From contig NZ_AUXS01000014.1 of assembly GCF_001625565.1 (NCBI RefSeq), positions 1-64,000 of the forward strand: DNA of 64,000 nt, given 5' to 3'. Position 1 is the stretch's first letter; every line of letters starts with the position of its first letter. Under the pieces are notes generated by a model. It saw only the letters and a program-made list of their open reading frames with translations, was not told the DNA's origin and made no database searches. This stretch comes from Pseudoalteromonas luteoviolacea NCIMB 1944 (GTDB lineage Bacteria; Pseudomonadota; Gammaproteobacteria; Enterobacterales; Alteromonadaceae). Position numbers and translations under genes: made by a program. Positions 56,229-64,000 of the stretch are shown piece after piece.

Positions 56229-59200
56229 ATGAATTTAACAACAATAACGATGAAAAAGCCGGCTGTAACGGCGGTTTTGATCGCGATTGTCGCTTTAATG
56301 GGGATTTTTTCTGTAGCGAAATTGCCCATTCAATTGCTTCCTGATATTGAACGCCCTCAGTTATCAATACAAACGGCGTGGCGCACAGCGTCGCCAAAAG
56401 AAATGGAATCAGAGATTGTCGTACCTATTGAACGGGTATTGGAAGGCATGTCTGGATTGGAAGAGTTGAATGTCAGCACCAGTACTGGGGTTGCCAGAAT
56501 GAACCTGACTTTCTCCATTGGCACTGATATGCAAAAAGTGATGGTCGATGTGATTGGTCGAATGAATCGACTCGATCCACTGCCGCGCGATGCGACCCAA
56601 CCTCAGATCAGACTCGGTGGTGGTGCGCCAGCACTGACATTTTTCTTTCTTCAGTCTTTACCGGGCAACCCTAAACCGATCAGTGAATATCGTGTTTTTA
56701 TTGATGATGTTATTCGACCCGTATTAATGGCCATTCCGGGCGTAGGTAATGTCGAAGTGCGCAGCGGTGCCGGTAGCGATCAAGAATTACAAATTACCAT
56801 AGACCCTCACCGCGCCGCTCAGCTGGGTTTGAGCATTCCAGAGTTGGCTCGATTACTCGGCCGTGCAAACGACGTATCGGGTGGGCTTGTCGATCTTGGA
56901 CGACGTCAATATACGCTGCGCATGACGGGCCGTTACGATCCCAGTACGCTACCAGATCAAATTATTGATTGGCATGATGGCCAAGCAATTAAACTCGGCG
57001 ATATTGCCACAATCGAAGTGGCAGACGGCAGGCGTACCAATCTTGCTGTACAAAATGGTAACCCGGCGATCAGTATTCGAATTGATCGCGAGCCCGGCGC
57101 TAACGTCCTCACTACACTTAACTTAGTAAAAGCGGCGGTTGATGAGCTTCGCCAAGGTGTTTTAAAAGAAAACCAATTGACCATGGAGCAGTCTTTCGAC
57201 TCTTCCGTATTTATTTATCGTTCAATCAATTTACTGTCCAGTAACCTTGGGTTTGGCGTGCTATTGTCCATCGGTATTTTATGGCTGTTTTTACGAAAGC
57301 TAAGAGCAACCATGATCATTGCCGTGGCGATCCCGTTGTCGTTGCTGGCCACTTTCACTGTGTTAAAGTTGATGGACCGCAGTTTTAATGTGATTTCATT
57401 GGCGGGCTTAGCATTTGCAGTGGGTATGGTTGTAGATGCATCAATAGTGGTGCTGGAAAATATTATCCGGCTGCGAGAGCAAGGCAAAGACCGTTTTACG
57501 GCTGCTGTTCAAGGTGCAACGCAGGTATGGCCAGCACTTTTAGCCTCTACTGCTACTACAGTCGCCATATTTATACCCGTGCTTTTCTTAGAAGATGTAG
57601 AGGGTCAGCTGTTTGGTGACTTGGCTTTAACCATCGCGATTGCCGTGTGTTTTTCTTTGTTGGTTGCGCTGACAATCACGCCGCTGTTGATGAATCGTTA
57701 CGTCTCAGATAAAGACCTCTCCAGTGCCGACCATTTGCACGCACTGTGGAATCGCATCACTCGTTGGGTAATGAATCTAACGTCTAGCCCGATGCGAAGA
57801 ACGATATTAACCCTTGTACTAATAGGTGTGCCAGCCTCGGTTTCTTGGCTCGCACTACCAAAAATTGACTATTTACCGCCTGTCAAACAAGACAGTGTAG
57901 ATGCTTTTTTAATGTTCCCACCTGCGACGAATATCACAACACTAGAGCGAGATGTTGTGAACGTAATGATTGAGCGTTTGCAGCCTTATTTAAATGGTGA
58001 ACGAGAGCCTGCTTTGAAAGACTATTACATCATGGTCTTCCCTGATGGCGGTGGAAACATGGGTGTGATCGGTCAAGATTTATCTCAGGTCAACGAAATC
58101 AAATCCTTAATTAAAAATGAGATTTTGGCCGATTTACCTGATTTGGTTGGTTTTCCTAATCAACGGAGCTTGTTTGGCCGATTAGGCGGAAGCCGCAGTG
58201 TGCCGATCCATATTCAAATCAAAGACCCACAAGAACTCGATAGAGTCGCGAGGATAGCCACTGATTTAGTGAAAGAAGCAATGCCAAAAGCGAGAGTTCG
58301 CGTACATCCAAGAAGGCAAAGTGCAGAGCCAGAAATACGTGTTACGCCTATGGATGCGCGTCTAGCCGAGCAAGGCTGGAACCGTACAGATCTTGGCTTG
58401 TTGGTGAGTACGCTTGGTAATGGGGCCTATGTTGGTGAGTATTTTGATGGTGAAAAACGACTCGATATTATAGTTAAAACAGCGCCTTGGGATAGTCCTG
58501 AAAGTTTGGCAGATACACCAGTTATCACCTCGACTGGCAACCTAGTGACGCTCAATCAGTTGGGGAGTGTTGAACGTACTGTGAGCCCAGGCAGGGTACT
58601 GAGAGTGGATGGCCGTAGAACGATCACGTTGGAAGTTATGCCACCACAAGATCAAACGCTTGAAGAAACACTCGACATTTTACAAGGGCAGGTTGAACCC
58701 AGTATCCGTGCAGTACTCCCAGAGGATGGCAACATAATCTATGGTGGCAGCGCCGATAACTTGCGTCAGGCAGTGTTGACGCTCGGACAGAACTTCTTGT
58801 TTGCCATTGGCTTGCTATTTTTATTAATGAGCGCGCTATTTCGCTCCGTGAAAGACAGTTTCCTTGTAGTCTTGGCGATGCCTTTGGCTATGGTGGGCGG
58901 TATTGTCGCGTTACAAGCTATCAGTTCAATCACTTATCAGTCACTGGATTTATTAACCATGATTGGGTTTGTGATTTTACTCGGTTTAGTTGTGAACAAT
59001 GCGATTTTATTGGTGCACCAAACTCGCATGGGAGAGCGCTCAGGATTAGATCGCCATCAAGCGGTTGAGCGCGCATTGCAGCTACGCTTACGACCTATTT
59101 TCATGAGTACTTCAACCAGTATCGTCGGCATGCTGCCACTACTTGCAATCCCAGGTGATGGCAGTGAAATCTATCGAGGCTTGGCTGCGGTCATTGTTGG

Positions 59201-59327
59201 TGGCATGACCATTAGTTCGGTCTTTACTTTATTGTTATTGCCTTGCTTGTTACGTATGGGCAAAGGCTTAGCACCGGCGACGGATGAAGCAAGCGATGAA
59301 GCGCAGGCGTCTTTGTCTCAGTCGTGA
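56229..59327 (+). CDS. RND efflux transporter (HAE1-like)
   Basis: This 1032-residue RND pump starts with TM1 (VTAVLIAIVALMGIFSVA), a periplasmic porter domain, TM2-6 (about 335-490) and a second loop and helices to the C-terminus. The TM4 region reads GFAVGMVVDASIVVLENIIR, and TM10 GFVILLGLVVNNAILLVHQ, typical of HAE1/MexB relatives. AAAGGGA precedes the ATG at 56229. The adaptor gene follows rather than precedes it. It is likely to export or protect against the cluster product. Confidence 0.85.
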   Translation: MNLTTITMKKPAVTAVLIAIVALMGIFSVAKLPIQLLPDIERPQLSIQTAWRTASPKEMESEIVVPIERVLEGMSGLEELNVSTSTGVARMNLTFSIGTDMQKVMVDVIGRMNRLDPLPRDATQPQIRLGGGAPALTFFFLQSLPGNPKPISEYRVFIDDVIRPVLMAIPGVGNVEVRSGAGSDQELQITIDPHRAAQLGLSIPELARLLGRANDVSGGLVDLGRRQYTLRMTGRYDPSTLPDQIIDWHDGQAIKLGDIATIEVADGRRTNLAVQNGNPAISIRIDREPGANVLTTLNLVKAAVDELRQGVLKENQLTMEQSFDSSVFIYRSINLLSSNLGFGVLLSIGILWLFLRKLRATMIIAVAIPLSLLATFTVLKLMDRSFNVISLAGLAFAVGMVVDASIVVLENIIRLREQGKDRFTAAVQGATQVWPALLASTATTVAIFIPVLFLEDVEGQLFGDLALTIAIAVCFSLLVALTITPLLMNRYVSDKDLSSADHLHALWNRITRWVMNLTSSPMRRTILTLVLIGVPASVSWLALPKIDYLPPVKQDSVDAFLMFPPATNITTLERDVVNVMIERLQPYLNGEREPALKDYYIMVFPDGGGNMGVIGQDLSQVNEIKSLIKNEILADLPDLVGFPNQRSLFGRLGGSRSVPIHIQIKDPQELDRVARIATDLVKEAMPKARVRVHPRRQSAEPEIRVTPMDARLAEQGWNRTDLGLLVSTLGNGAYVGEYFDGEKRLDIIVKTAPWDSPESLADTPVITSTGNLVTLNQLGSVERTVSPGRVLRVDGRRTITLEVMPPQDQTLEETLDILQGQVEPSIRAVLPEDGNIIYGGSADNLRQAVLTLGQNFLFAIGLLFLLMSALFRSVKDSFLVVLAMPLAMVGGIVALQAISSITYQSLDLLTMIGFVILLGLVVNNAILLVHQTRMGERSGLDRHQAVERALQLRLRPIFMSTSTSIVGMLPLLAIPGDGSEIYRGLAAVIVGGMTISSVFTLLLLPCLLRMGKGLAPATDEASDEAQASLSQS

Positions 59328-59414
59328 AAGCAGAATTAAAGTTAGCTGTGGATCGGGTTAGGACCTGATCCCAGCATAAATCAAAGTATTGGATTCAAAT
59401 TAGGTAAGTAAGTA

Positions 59415-60515
59415 ATGCAGAAGATTTTTAAACATAAAATTTTTGGGCAACAGGCACTGAGCTGCGGGCTGGTGTTATTGATGATGTTATCGACGACGTC
59501 AGCGCTAGCAAATGATAACGCGAAAGCTAAGCCTAAAGGGGTTGCTGTAGATGTGGCAACCGCAAAGTTGCAAGAAGTTGCGCCAGCTACATGGCTGTCA
59601 GGTGATTTAATCAGCTTAGTCGATTCAAGGATAGCCACTGAAGTTGCTGGGCATTTGCTCAATATTGCTGAGGTCGGGCAGCGCGTTAAAAAAGGTGATG
59701 TATTGGCAACACTCAATGACCGCCTGTTGCGACTGCGTCTGCGAGATAATCTAACGACTGTTGAGCGGCTCAAAGCCCATCTGAGCTATTTGTCGCGTCA
59801 AATTACACGAGAGAAAAAGCTAGCAGAGCAAAATAGTACTTCACAGTCAGAGCTCGATAGATTGGAAATGGAGCGAGACATGAGCCGCCAAGACTTAGCG
59901 GCTGCAGAGATCCAAGTCGAGCGCACTCGATACTTAGTTGAGCAGTCTCGGATCGTGGCGCCATTTGATGGTGTGGTTGTCGAGCGTTTGGCTCAGCTCG
60001 GTGAATATCTTTCCGAAGGCCAAGCTTTATTGCGCTTTGTGAATGTCGATGAAAAGGAAATTACGCTGCGTGCGCCGATCCACCTGTACGACAACTTAAC
60101 TTTAGGGGCACGTGTTCAGTTGCAACCCGCTCAGGCACAAGCCATGTCAGCGCCTAAATTGGGAGTGATAGAACGCGTGATCCCTGTTGGCAACACACGC
60201 TCACGTATGCTGGAAGTACGGATCAAACCTGATTCACCTGATTGGGTGATTGGCGAAGCGGTTAAAGTCCAGTTGCCAAGTGGCGCTGCTGAAAAGCAAG
60301 TCACTGTGCCGCGAGACGCACTGGTATTGCGACAAAATCAAATTTTTGTTTACACCGTAGATGCTCAAGGAAAAGCACTTCGAGTGCCAGTGAATCTGGG
60401 CACCAGTACCGACGACTATATTGTGGTTGAAGGCAATATTAGTGATGGCGATACCGTCATTGTTCGTGGAGCGGAACGTGTTCGCCCAGGACAATTGGTG
60501 CGACCGCTTCTTTGA
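59415..60515 (+). CDS. RND periplasmic adaptor (MFP) subunit
   Basis: This 366-residue adaptor has a Sec signal (SCGLVLLMMLSTTSALA). A lipoyl split domain follows (LLNIAEVGQRVKKGDVLATL ... IVAPFDGVVVERLAQLGEYL) around a short coiled coil, then a beta-barrel and C-terminal VIVRGAERVRPGQLVRPLL. It is 87 bp downstream of the pump and probably co-transcribed. No TolC homologue is present. Confidence 0.85.
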   Translation: MQKIFKHKIFGQQALSCGLVLLMMLSTTSALANDNAKAKPKGVAVDVATAKLQEVAPATWLSGDLISLVDSRIATEVAGHLLNIAEVGQRVKKGDVLATLNDRLLRLRLRDNLTTVERLKAHLSYLSRQITREKKLAEQNSTSQSELDRLEMERDMSRQDLAAAEIQVERTRYLVEQSRIVAPFDGVVVERLAQLGEYLSEGQALLRFVNVDEKEITLRAPIHLYDNLTLGARVQLQPAQAQAMSAPKLGVIERVIPVGNTRSRMLEVRIKPDSPDWVIGEAVKVQLPSGAAEKQVTVPRDALVLRQNQIFVYTVDAQGKALRVPVNLGTSTDDYIVVEGNISDGDTVIVRGAERVRPGQLVRPLL

Positions 60516-60521
60516 TGTCTC

Positions 60522-60547
60522 AAAGAGGCACCTCGAAGTGCCTCTTT
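60522..60547 (+). terminator. Terminator after the RND adaptor
   Basis: AAAGAGGCAC and GTGCCTCTTT form a 10-bp stem with loop CTCGAA, 6 bp past the adaptor stop. A perfect 18-bp palindrome (GCGCTTTTGCAAAAGCGC, 60549-60566) follows directly, so two stems lie in tandem. Confidence 0.75.
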
Positions 60548-60566
60548 AGCGCTTTTGCAAAAGCGC

Positions 60567-61043
60567 AATTTGGATCTGTATATACAAGCTAACTATGCGT
60601 AATAAGGCGAGCAAAACATACAGCTGTGCGGCAAATGTCGTAGTTAAAACTAAGTAGAGGAAAGCATACCAGCAGAGTCAGTATTGAAACAGTTTGACAA
60701 AGTAAAGGCGCATTGGTGAATGAGGAAGTGATGCCGCAATAGTAAAAGTTGGTAACGCAGCGCCAGTCAAGCTTATGCTGACCGTTAAGAAATTATGCTA
60801 GGTCATCAGTGATGATGCACCTAGAGGTGAACTCGCAAAAACAGGGTTCATTGAAGGACTCGAAAATTAAGTAATAAATTAAAACATCCAAGGATTTTTA
60901 TTTTTTGAATGCAAAGTAACTGGGAATGAGGAACTACTTATTTTCGCGTGAGATGACTGAGACATTGTGCGACGTCGAGCGAATTTTAAGTGGAGTTATT
61001 TTCAAAAAATATAACAAAAATATAATTATAAAAGGTGGATATT
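60567..61043. other. Intergenic region with a possible decayed coding remnant
   Basis: No intact gene is supported. One frame from 60730 to 60870 is read through with a single TAG (60799) and looks protein-like (VKVGNAAPVKLMLTVKK, then DDAPRGELAKTGFIEGLEN before the final stop). It could be the fossil of a gene broken by a stop, or chance. An AT-rich stretch (60990-61040) before the transferase gene probably holds its promoter. Confidence 0.35.
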
Positions 61044-61907
61044 ATGAAAGCGTTGGTTTTCCCTGGACAGGGATCCCAAGAAGTTGGGATGGGAGGGGAA
61101 CTGTTTGATGAATTTGTCGATTATGTGCGTGTTGCAGATGACATTTTAGGATATTCAATCAAAGAGTTGTGTTTAGTCGATCCAAATAACGTTTTGTCCA
61201 AAACACAGTACACTCAGCCTGCTCTTTATGTGGTGAATGCTTTGTACTATCTAAAGAGAAAGCAGGAACTGAATGAAAAAGTAGATTTCTATGCTGGACA
61301 CAGTTTGGGCGAATATACCGCATTGTTTGCTGCAGGCGCATTTAGCTTTGAAACAGGATTACAACTGGTAAAAAAACGTGGCGAATTGATGAGCACGGCG
61401 AAGAATGGGGTGATGGCCGCAGTCATTGGCCTGGATGCGATACAAGTCCACGATGTATTAAAAACACATTCTCTACATAATATTGATGTCGCTAACTACA
61501 ATGCTCCTGTGCAAACAATCATTTCGGGCTTATTGCATGATATTGAATTTGCAAAAAGTGCATTTGAAGCGCGTGGCGCCAAATTTATTAAGTTGCCAGT
61601 GAGTGCCGCTTTTCACTCTAGATACATGAAAACTATCGAAGCAGCTTTCGGCCATTATTTGCAGCAATTTAATTTTGGTTCCCTCTCGGTGCCCGTTATT
61701 TCAAATGTAACGGCCAAACCTTACCAAGCAGATTCCATTGCTGAAAATCTAACCAAGCAATTAAGCAGCCCGGTCCACTGGGTAGACTCTATACGTAATA
61801 TCAATGCAACTGGCCAATGTGACTTTGAGGAAGTGGGTCCAGGAGATGTGTTGAGCAAACTAATTTCATCCATATCAAATAACGAGAATAATAAGGAAGT
61901 AGCATAA
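61044..61907 (+). CDS. Malonyl-CoA:ACP transacylase, trans-acting AT
   Basis: This 287-residue FabD-like acyltransferase has FPGQGSQEVGMG at the N-terminus, the catalytic Ser in GHSLGEYTALFAAG (about residue 88) and a His in AFHSRYM. It should load malonyl onto the ACPs of the AT-less megasynthase, so the system is trans-AT. The ATG at 61044 follows AAAGGTGG; an upstream in-frame GTG is unlikely. Its stop overlaps the next start codon by one base (TAATG), so the pair is coupled. It is a second copy relative to a housekeeping fabD expected elsewhere. Confidence 0.88.
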   Translation: MKALVFPGQGSQEVGMGGELFDEFVDYVRVADDILGYSIKELCLVDPNNVLSKTQYTQPALYVVNALYYLKRKQELNEKVDFYAGHSLGEYTALFAAGAFSFETGLQLVKKRGELMSTAKNGVMAAVIGLDAIQVHDVLKTHSLHNIDVANYNAPVQTIISGLLHDIEFAKSAFEARGAKFIKLPVSAAFHSRYMKTIEAAFGHYLQQFNFGSLSVPVISNVTAKPYQADSIAENLTKQLSSPVHWVDSIRNINATGQCDFEEVGPGDVLSKLISSISNNENNKEVA

Positions 61908-63187
61908 TGGATAAAGATATACATATTATTGGCGCCGGTATTTCTGGACTAGGTAGCGCACACTTTTTAAAGAAGAGTGGCTTTTCTTCAACGGTTTATG
62001 AATCAGAAGGGCAGCCCGGCGGGCGCGCTGGATATGAAAAGCTTGAAGATGGCTACTTTGAGACTGGCGGAAAAAACTTTGCTGAATCCTGGACGCATTT
62101 TTTTGAAATTGCCAATGACCTAAAGATGAATGAGCTCGATAAGCAGCATCATGCCTTTAATATCATCATGAATGGCGAGCTCAAGACATTTCGCAAAACG
62201 ATGGGCTTTGCCGAAGTTGTGACCATGATGAAAGACATCGGCATCACGGGAAGCTTGCAGTTCAAGCGTATGATTAACTACAAGTTAAAACATAAACACC
62301 AACTCAATTTCGATGAAGGCAAGCTGCTTGAAGTTGAAAAAGAGTACGATCACGCACCGATCACTGAGCACTTCCATGAGAAACTTTGCAAAGGACCTTT
62401 GCGCATGTTTTCGATTATTATGGGTGGTGCCGAACCAGAAGAAACCTATTATTCTAATTTGCTTCATATCATGCCATTTGGTGTGGGCTCTTTACGCACC
62501 TTTAGCAATACGATTGGGGAGTTTTTTGAAACGCTAGCGGCCAATCACGATGTGCAATTAAATACACGCGTCAATAAAGTCCTTATTGAGGACAATAAGG
62601 TGGCCGGGCTCATGGTGGAAAACCAAGAGGGTGAGCAGCGCGTTGATGCGAGTAAGGTGTTAGTGACTCTACCACTGCATTTACTGCCAAACGTCATTGA
62701 CTTACCTGAGCATGTAAAAGAAGCGATAAAGCTGGTCAGGTATTTCCCCGTTGCCTTGATCAACGCTGAGTATGAATCTGACATATTTACTGAAGACTGT
62801 CAGTCTATTATGTTTGACGATAGCTTCCATATCGGTCACTGTTCAGCAAACCGATCATATAAACTTAATTCAGTTCGCTTTACTATTGCCGGTAAAAAAG
62901 GGCGCGAGGCATTAAAGCTCTCTGATGAAGAGTTAGTCAAATTGGCTGAATCTGAATTCTCGTCCATTCTTCCAATTAAATCTCCAAGAGTTCGCTACCA
63001 CGTGAAAAGGCATATGGGCGGGTTATGCGCTTATGGTGCTAATCACTCTCAAGCGAAAAAAATCATCTGCGATTATGTGAAGAGCATTGAAGGCTTAGAA
63101 ATTGCCGGTGACTACTTGGAGGGACACAATATGGGTTCCTGTCTATCAGCAGCTAAAAAAGCGGTGAACAACTTTACTCAGGCCTGA
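61907..63187 (+). CDS. FAD-dependent amine oxidase / desaturase-like protein
   Basis: This 426-residue flavoprotein has a Rossmann dinucleotide site IIGAGISGLGSAHFL at its start, then the Glu/Gly motif YESEGQPGGRAGYEK and GYFETGGKNF. Near the end ENIAGDYLEG-like text reads EIAGDYLEGHNMGSCLSAA, as in protoporphyrinogen oxidase, amine oxidase and phytoene-desaturase relatives. It is coupled with the malonyl transferase. A role in desaturation or oxidation of the polyketide or of an amine is inferred. Confidence 0.8.
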   Translation: MDKDIHIIGAGISGLGSAHFLKKSGFSSTVYESEGQPGGRAGYEKLEDGYFETGGKNFAESWTHFFEIANDLKMNELDKQHHAFNIIMNGELKTFRKTMGFAEVVTMMKDIGITGSLQFKRMINYKLKHKHQLNFDEGKLLEVEKEYDHAPITEHFHEKLCKGPLRMFSIIMGGAEPEETYYSNLLHIMPFGVGSLRTFSNTIGEFFETLAANHDVQLNTRVNKVLIEDNKVAGLMVENQEGEQRVDASKVLVTLPLHLLPNVIDLPEHVKEAIKLVRYFPVALINAEYESDIFTEDCQSIMFDDSFHIGHCSANRSYKLNSVRFTIAGKKGREALKLSDEELVKLAESEFSSILPIKSPRVRYHVKRHMGGLCAYGANHSQAKKIICDYVKSIEGLEIAGDYLEGHNMGSCLSAAKKAVNNFTQA

Positions 63188-63365
63188 CAAATCAGCCAGC
63201 TCTTTTCGAGTAGAGTGATTTAATCACACCGGGCACCTTAATCACAGACCACTTCAGTCAGGGTTGAGGTGTCATCATGCGCCTTTAATTTAAGGGAAAG
63301 TTTAGATGATCCATTAACTTTAAATCTAAAAGGCTGACCTTTTTTACTTTTACTCAGATGTGACT

Positions 63366-63908
63366 ATGGAATCTACAGTTTTAAAGTTTGATCGCACAGC
63401 CAGAGCACTGCACTGGGTGTCAGCGGTGGTAATTATATGGGCCATGCTGTCGGGTATACTTGTGAGTTTTATACCTTCAACGGCTCAGTCTCAAACAACC
63501 TTTTTACAAGACGTAAAGCAGGTAGTTGCAGACTTTAACGTATCTTTGACAATGTTATATATCCCGTTTTTTATTTGGCGAGTGGCGCATGCGGTACGCA
63601 CCAAAAAGCCGAGCTACAGTGAAACATTACCAACTGCGCAAGTCAAAGTGGCGCACCTTGCCCATATTTGTATGTACAACCTGATTGCAATACTGCTTGT
63701 TTCGGGAGTGTTGATGATGGATAGGCCATTCGGTATGTTTGGTTTGTGGAGTATGACACCCATTGTAACGGATAAGACTTGGTTGCTCTTTTATTTTACG
63801 ATTCATAAATACAGCAGCTATATATTGTTCGCATTTATCATCATGCACTTAGGTGCTTTGGTAAAACATCAATATTCAGGCAATCGCATCTTGCAGCGAA
63901 TGTGGTAA
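63366..63908 (+). CDS. Cytochrome b561 family membrane protein
   Basis: This 180-residue protein has four membrane segments: ALHWVSAVVIIWAMLSGILV, LTMLYIPFFIWRVAHAV, AHLAHICMYNLIAILLVSGV and FTIHKYSSYILFAFIIMHLGALV. Conserved His of the b-type heme pairs are at HW (TM1), VAH (TM2), HICMY (TM3) and IHKY/MHLG (TM4). It could pass electrons to the diheme protein or the flavoenzyme of this series. The ATG at 63366 fits the family start; a GTG at 63360 would add two residues. Confidence 0.82.
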   Translation: MESTVLKFDRTARALHWVSAVVIIWAMLSGILVSFIPSTAQSQTTFLQDVKQVVADFNVSLTMLYIPFFIWRVAHAVRTKKPSYSETLPTAQVKVAHLAHICMYNLIAILLVSGVLMMDRPFGMFGLWSMTPIVTDKTWLLFYFTIHKYSSYILFAFIIMHLGALVKHQYSGNRILQRMW

Positions 63909-64000
63909 CCAGTATTGATAAAGTTTAAGGTGCTAAAGCCTTGATGTTGGACACTTTAATGGTGTGAGAGCCCATTTGATATTGGGGGGTGGGGTCAAGT
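63909..64000. other. Right edge, nothing recognised
   Basis: These 92 bp hold no visible ORF start or stem-loop of note, ending in G-rich DNA. The biosynthetic cluster may go on beyond the window. Confidence 0.3.

Noticed and set aside
1..64000. Looked for CRISPR arrays, tRNA and rRNA genes, and insertion sequences with transposases
   Set aside because: No regularly spaced repeats, no tRNA-like cloverleaf and no intact transposase were recognised by eye; a tRNAscan or ISfinder run was not possible.

Overview
The window looks like a chromosomal segment of a marine gammaproteobacterium, most likely Pseudoalteromonas or a close Alteromonadales relative. This is an inference from gene content (glmU, then a DeoR-type regulator directly before glmS, plus mltD, thpR, many RND/TonB-type genes) and from the AT-leaning composition; no rRNA or species marker is present. 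Conserved housekeeping genes (glmU, thpR, mltD, glmS) are separated by accessory blocks, two of which are biosynthetic gene clusters.

Region 1 (1-18418) holds a left-edge operon (methyltransferase, MFS exporter, CapA-like metallophosphatase), an RND efflux pair, and a class I lanthipeptide system. The lanthipeptide parts are a 64-residue GG-leader precursor (7880-8074, minus), a HlyD-type adaptor, a C39-peptidase ABC exporter, a LanC cyclase and a full-length LanB dehydratase. The precursor is separated from the modification and export genes by the essential gene glmU. Region 2 (18492-22654) is ordinary: a secreted hypothetical protein, thpR, a GH24 lysozyme-like protein, a membrane protein, mltD and a DUF6482-like protein.

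Region 3 (22657-32996) is an export system with its regulators. A TonB-receptor-like outer membrane protein, a membrane LytTR regulator and an NtrY/NtrC-like two-component pair run leftward. A MacA/MacB-like operon (adaptor, ATPase, FtsX permease) runs rightward behind a recognisable sigma-54 promoter and an upstream palindrome. Region 4 (32997-36823) has a retropepsin-like aspartyl protease, then the DeoR regulator with a TTTCG-repeat operator, and glmS with an attTn7-like 3' end.

Region 5 (37069-63908) is an AT-rich accessory island beginning just after glmS. Its left edge is a small unfamiliar module: a DUF6932-type nucleotidyltransferase, a 57-residue peptide with a strong SD and structured 3' end, and a SAM methyltransferase. 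Then comes an apparently undescribed biosynthetic cluster built on a 1864-residue megasynthase FAAL-ACP-KS-ACP-ACP-AfsA (41072-46666). Leftward genes supply p-aminobenzoate (fused PabAB, PabC-like lyase), an aminobenzoate-CoA-ligase-like enzyme, an SDR and a MATE exporter. Across a 1.4 kb AT-rich divergent control region, rightward genes encode a MauG-like diheme protein, an RND pump and adaptor, a trans-acting malonyl transferase, an FAD amine oxidase/desaturase-like enzyme and a cytochrome b561. My working model is a trans-AT, single-KS assembly line that joins a fatty acyl and/or p-aminobenzoyl unit to malonate and off-loads through an AfsA-like domain, perhaps as a butenolide or gamma-butyrolactone. 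The product is a prediction only.
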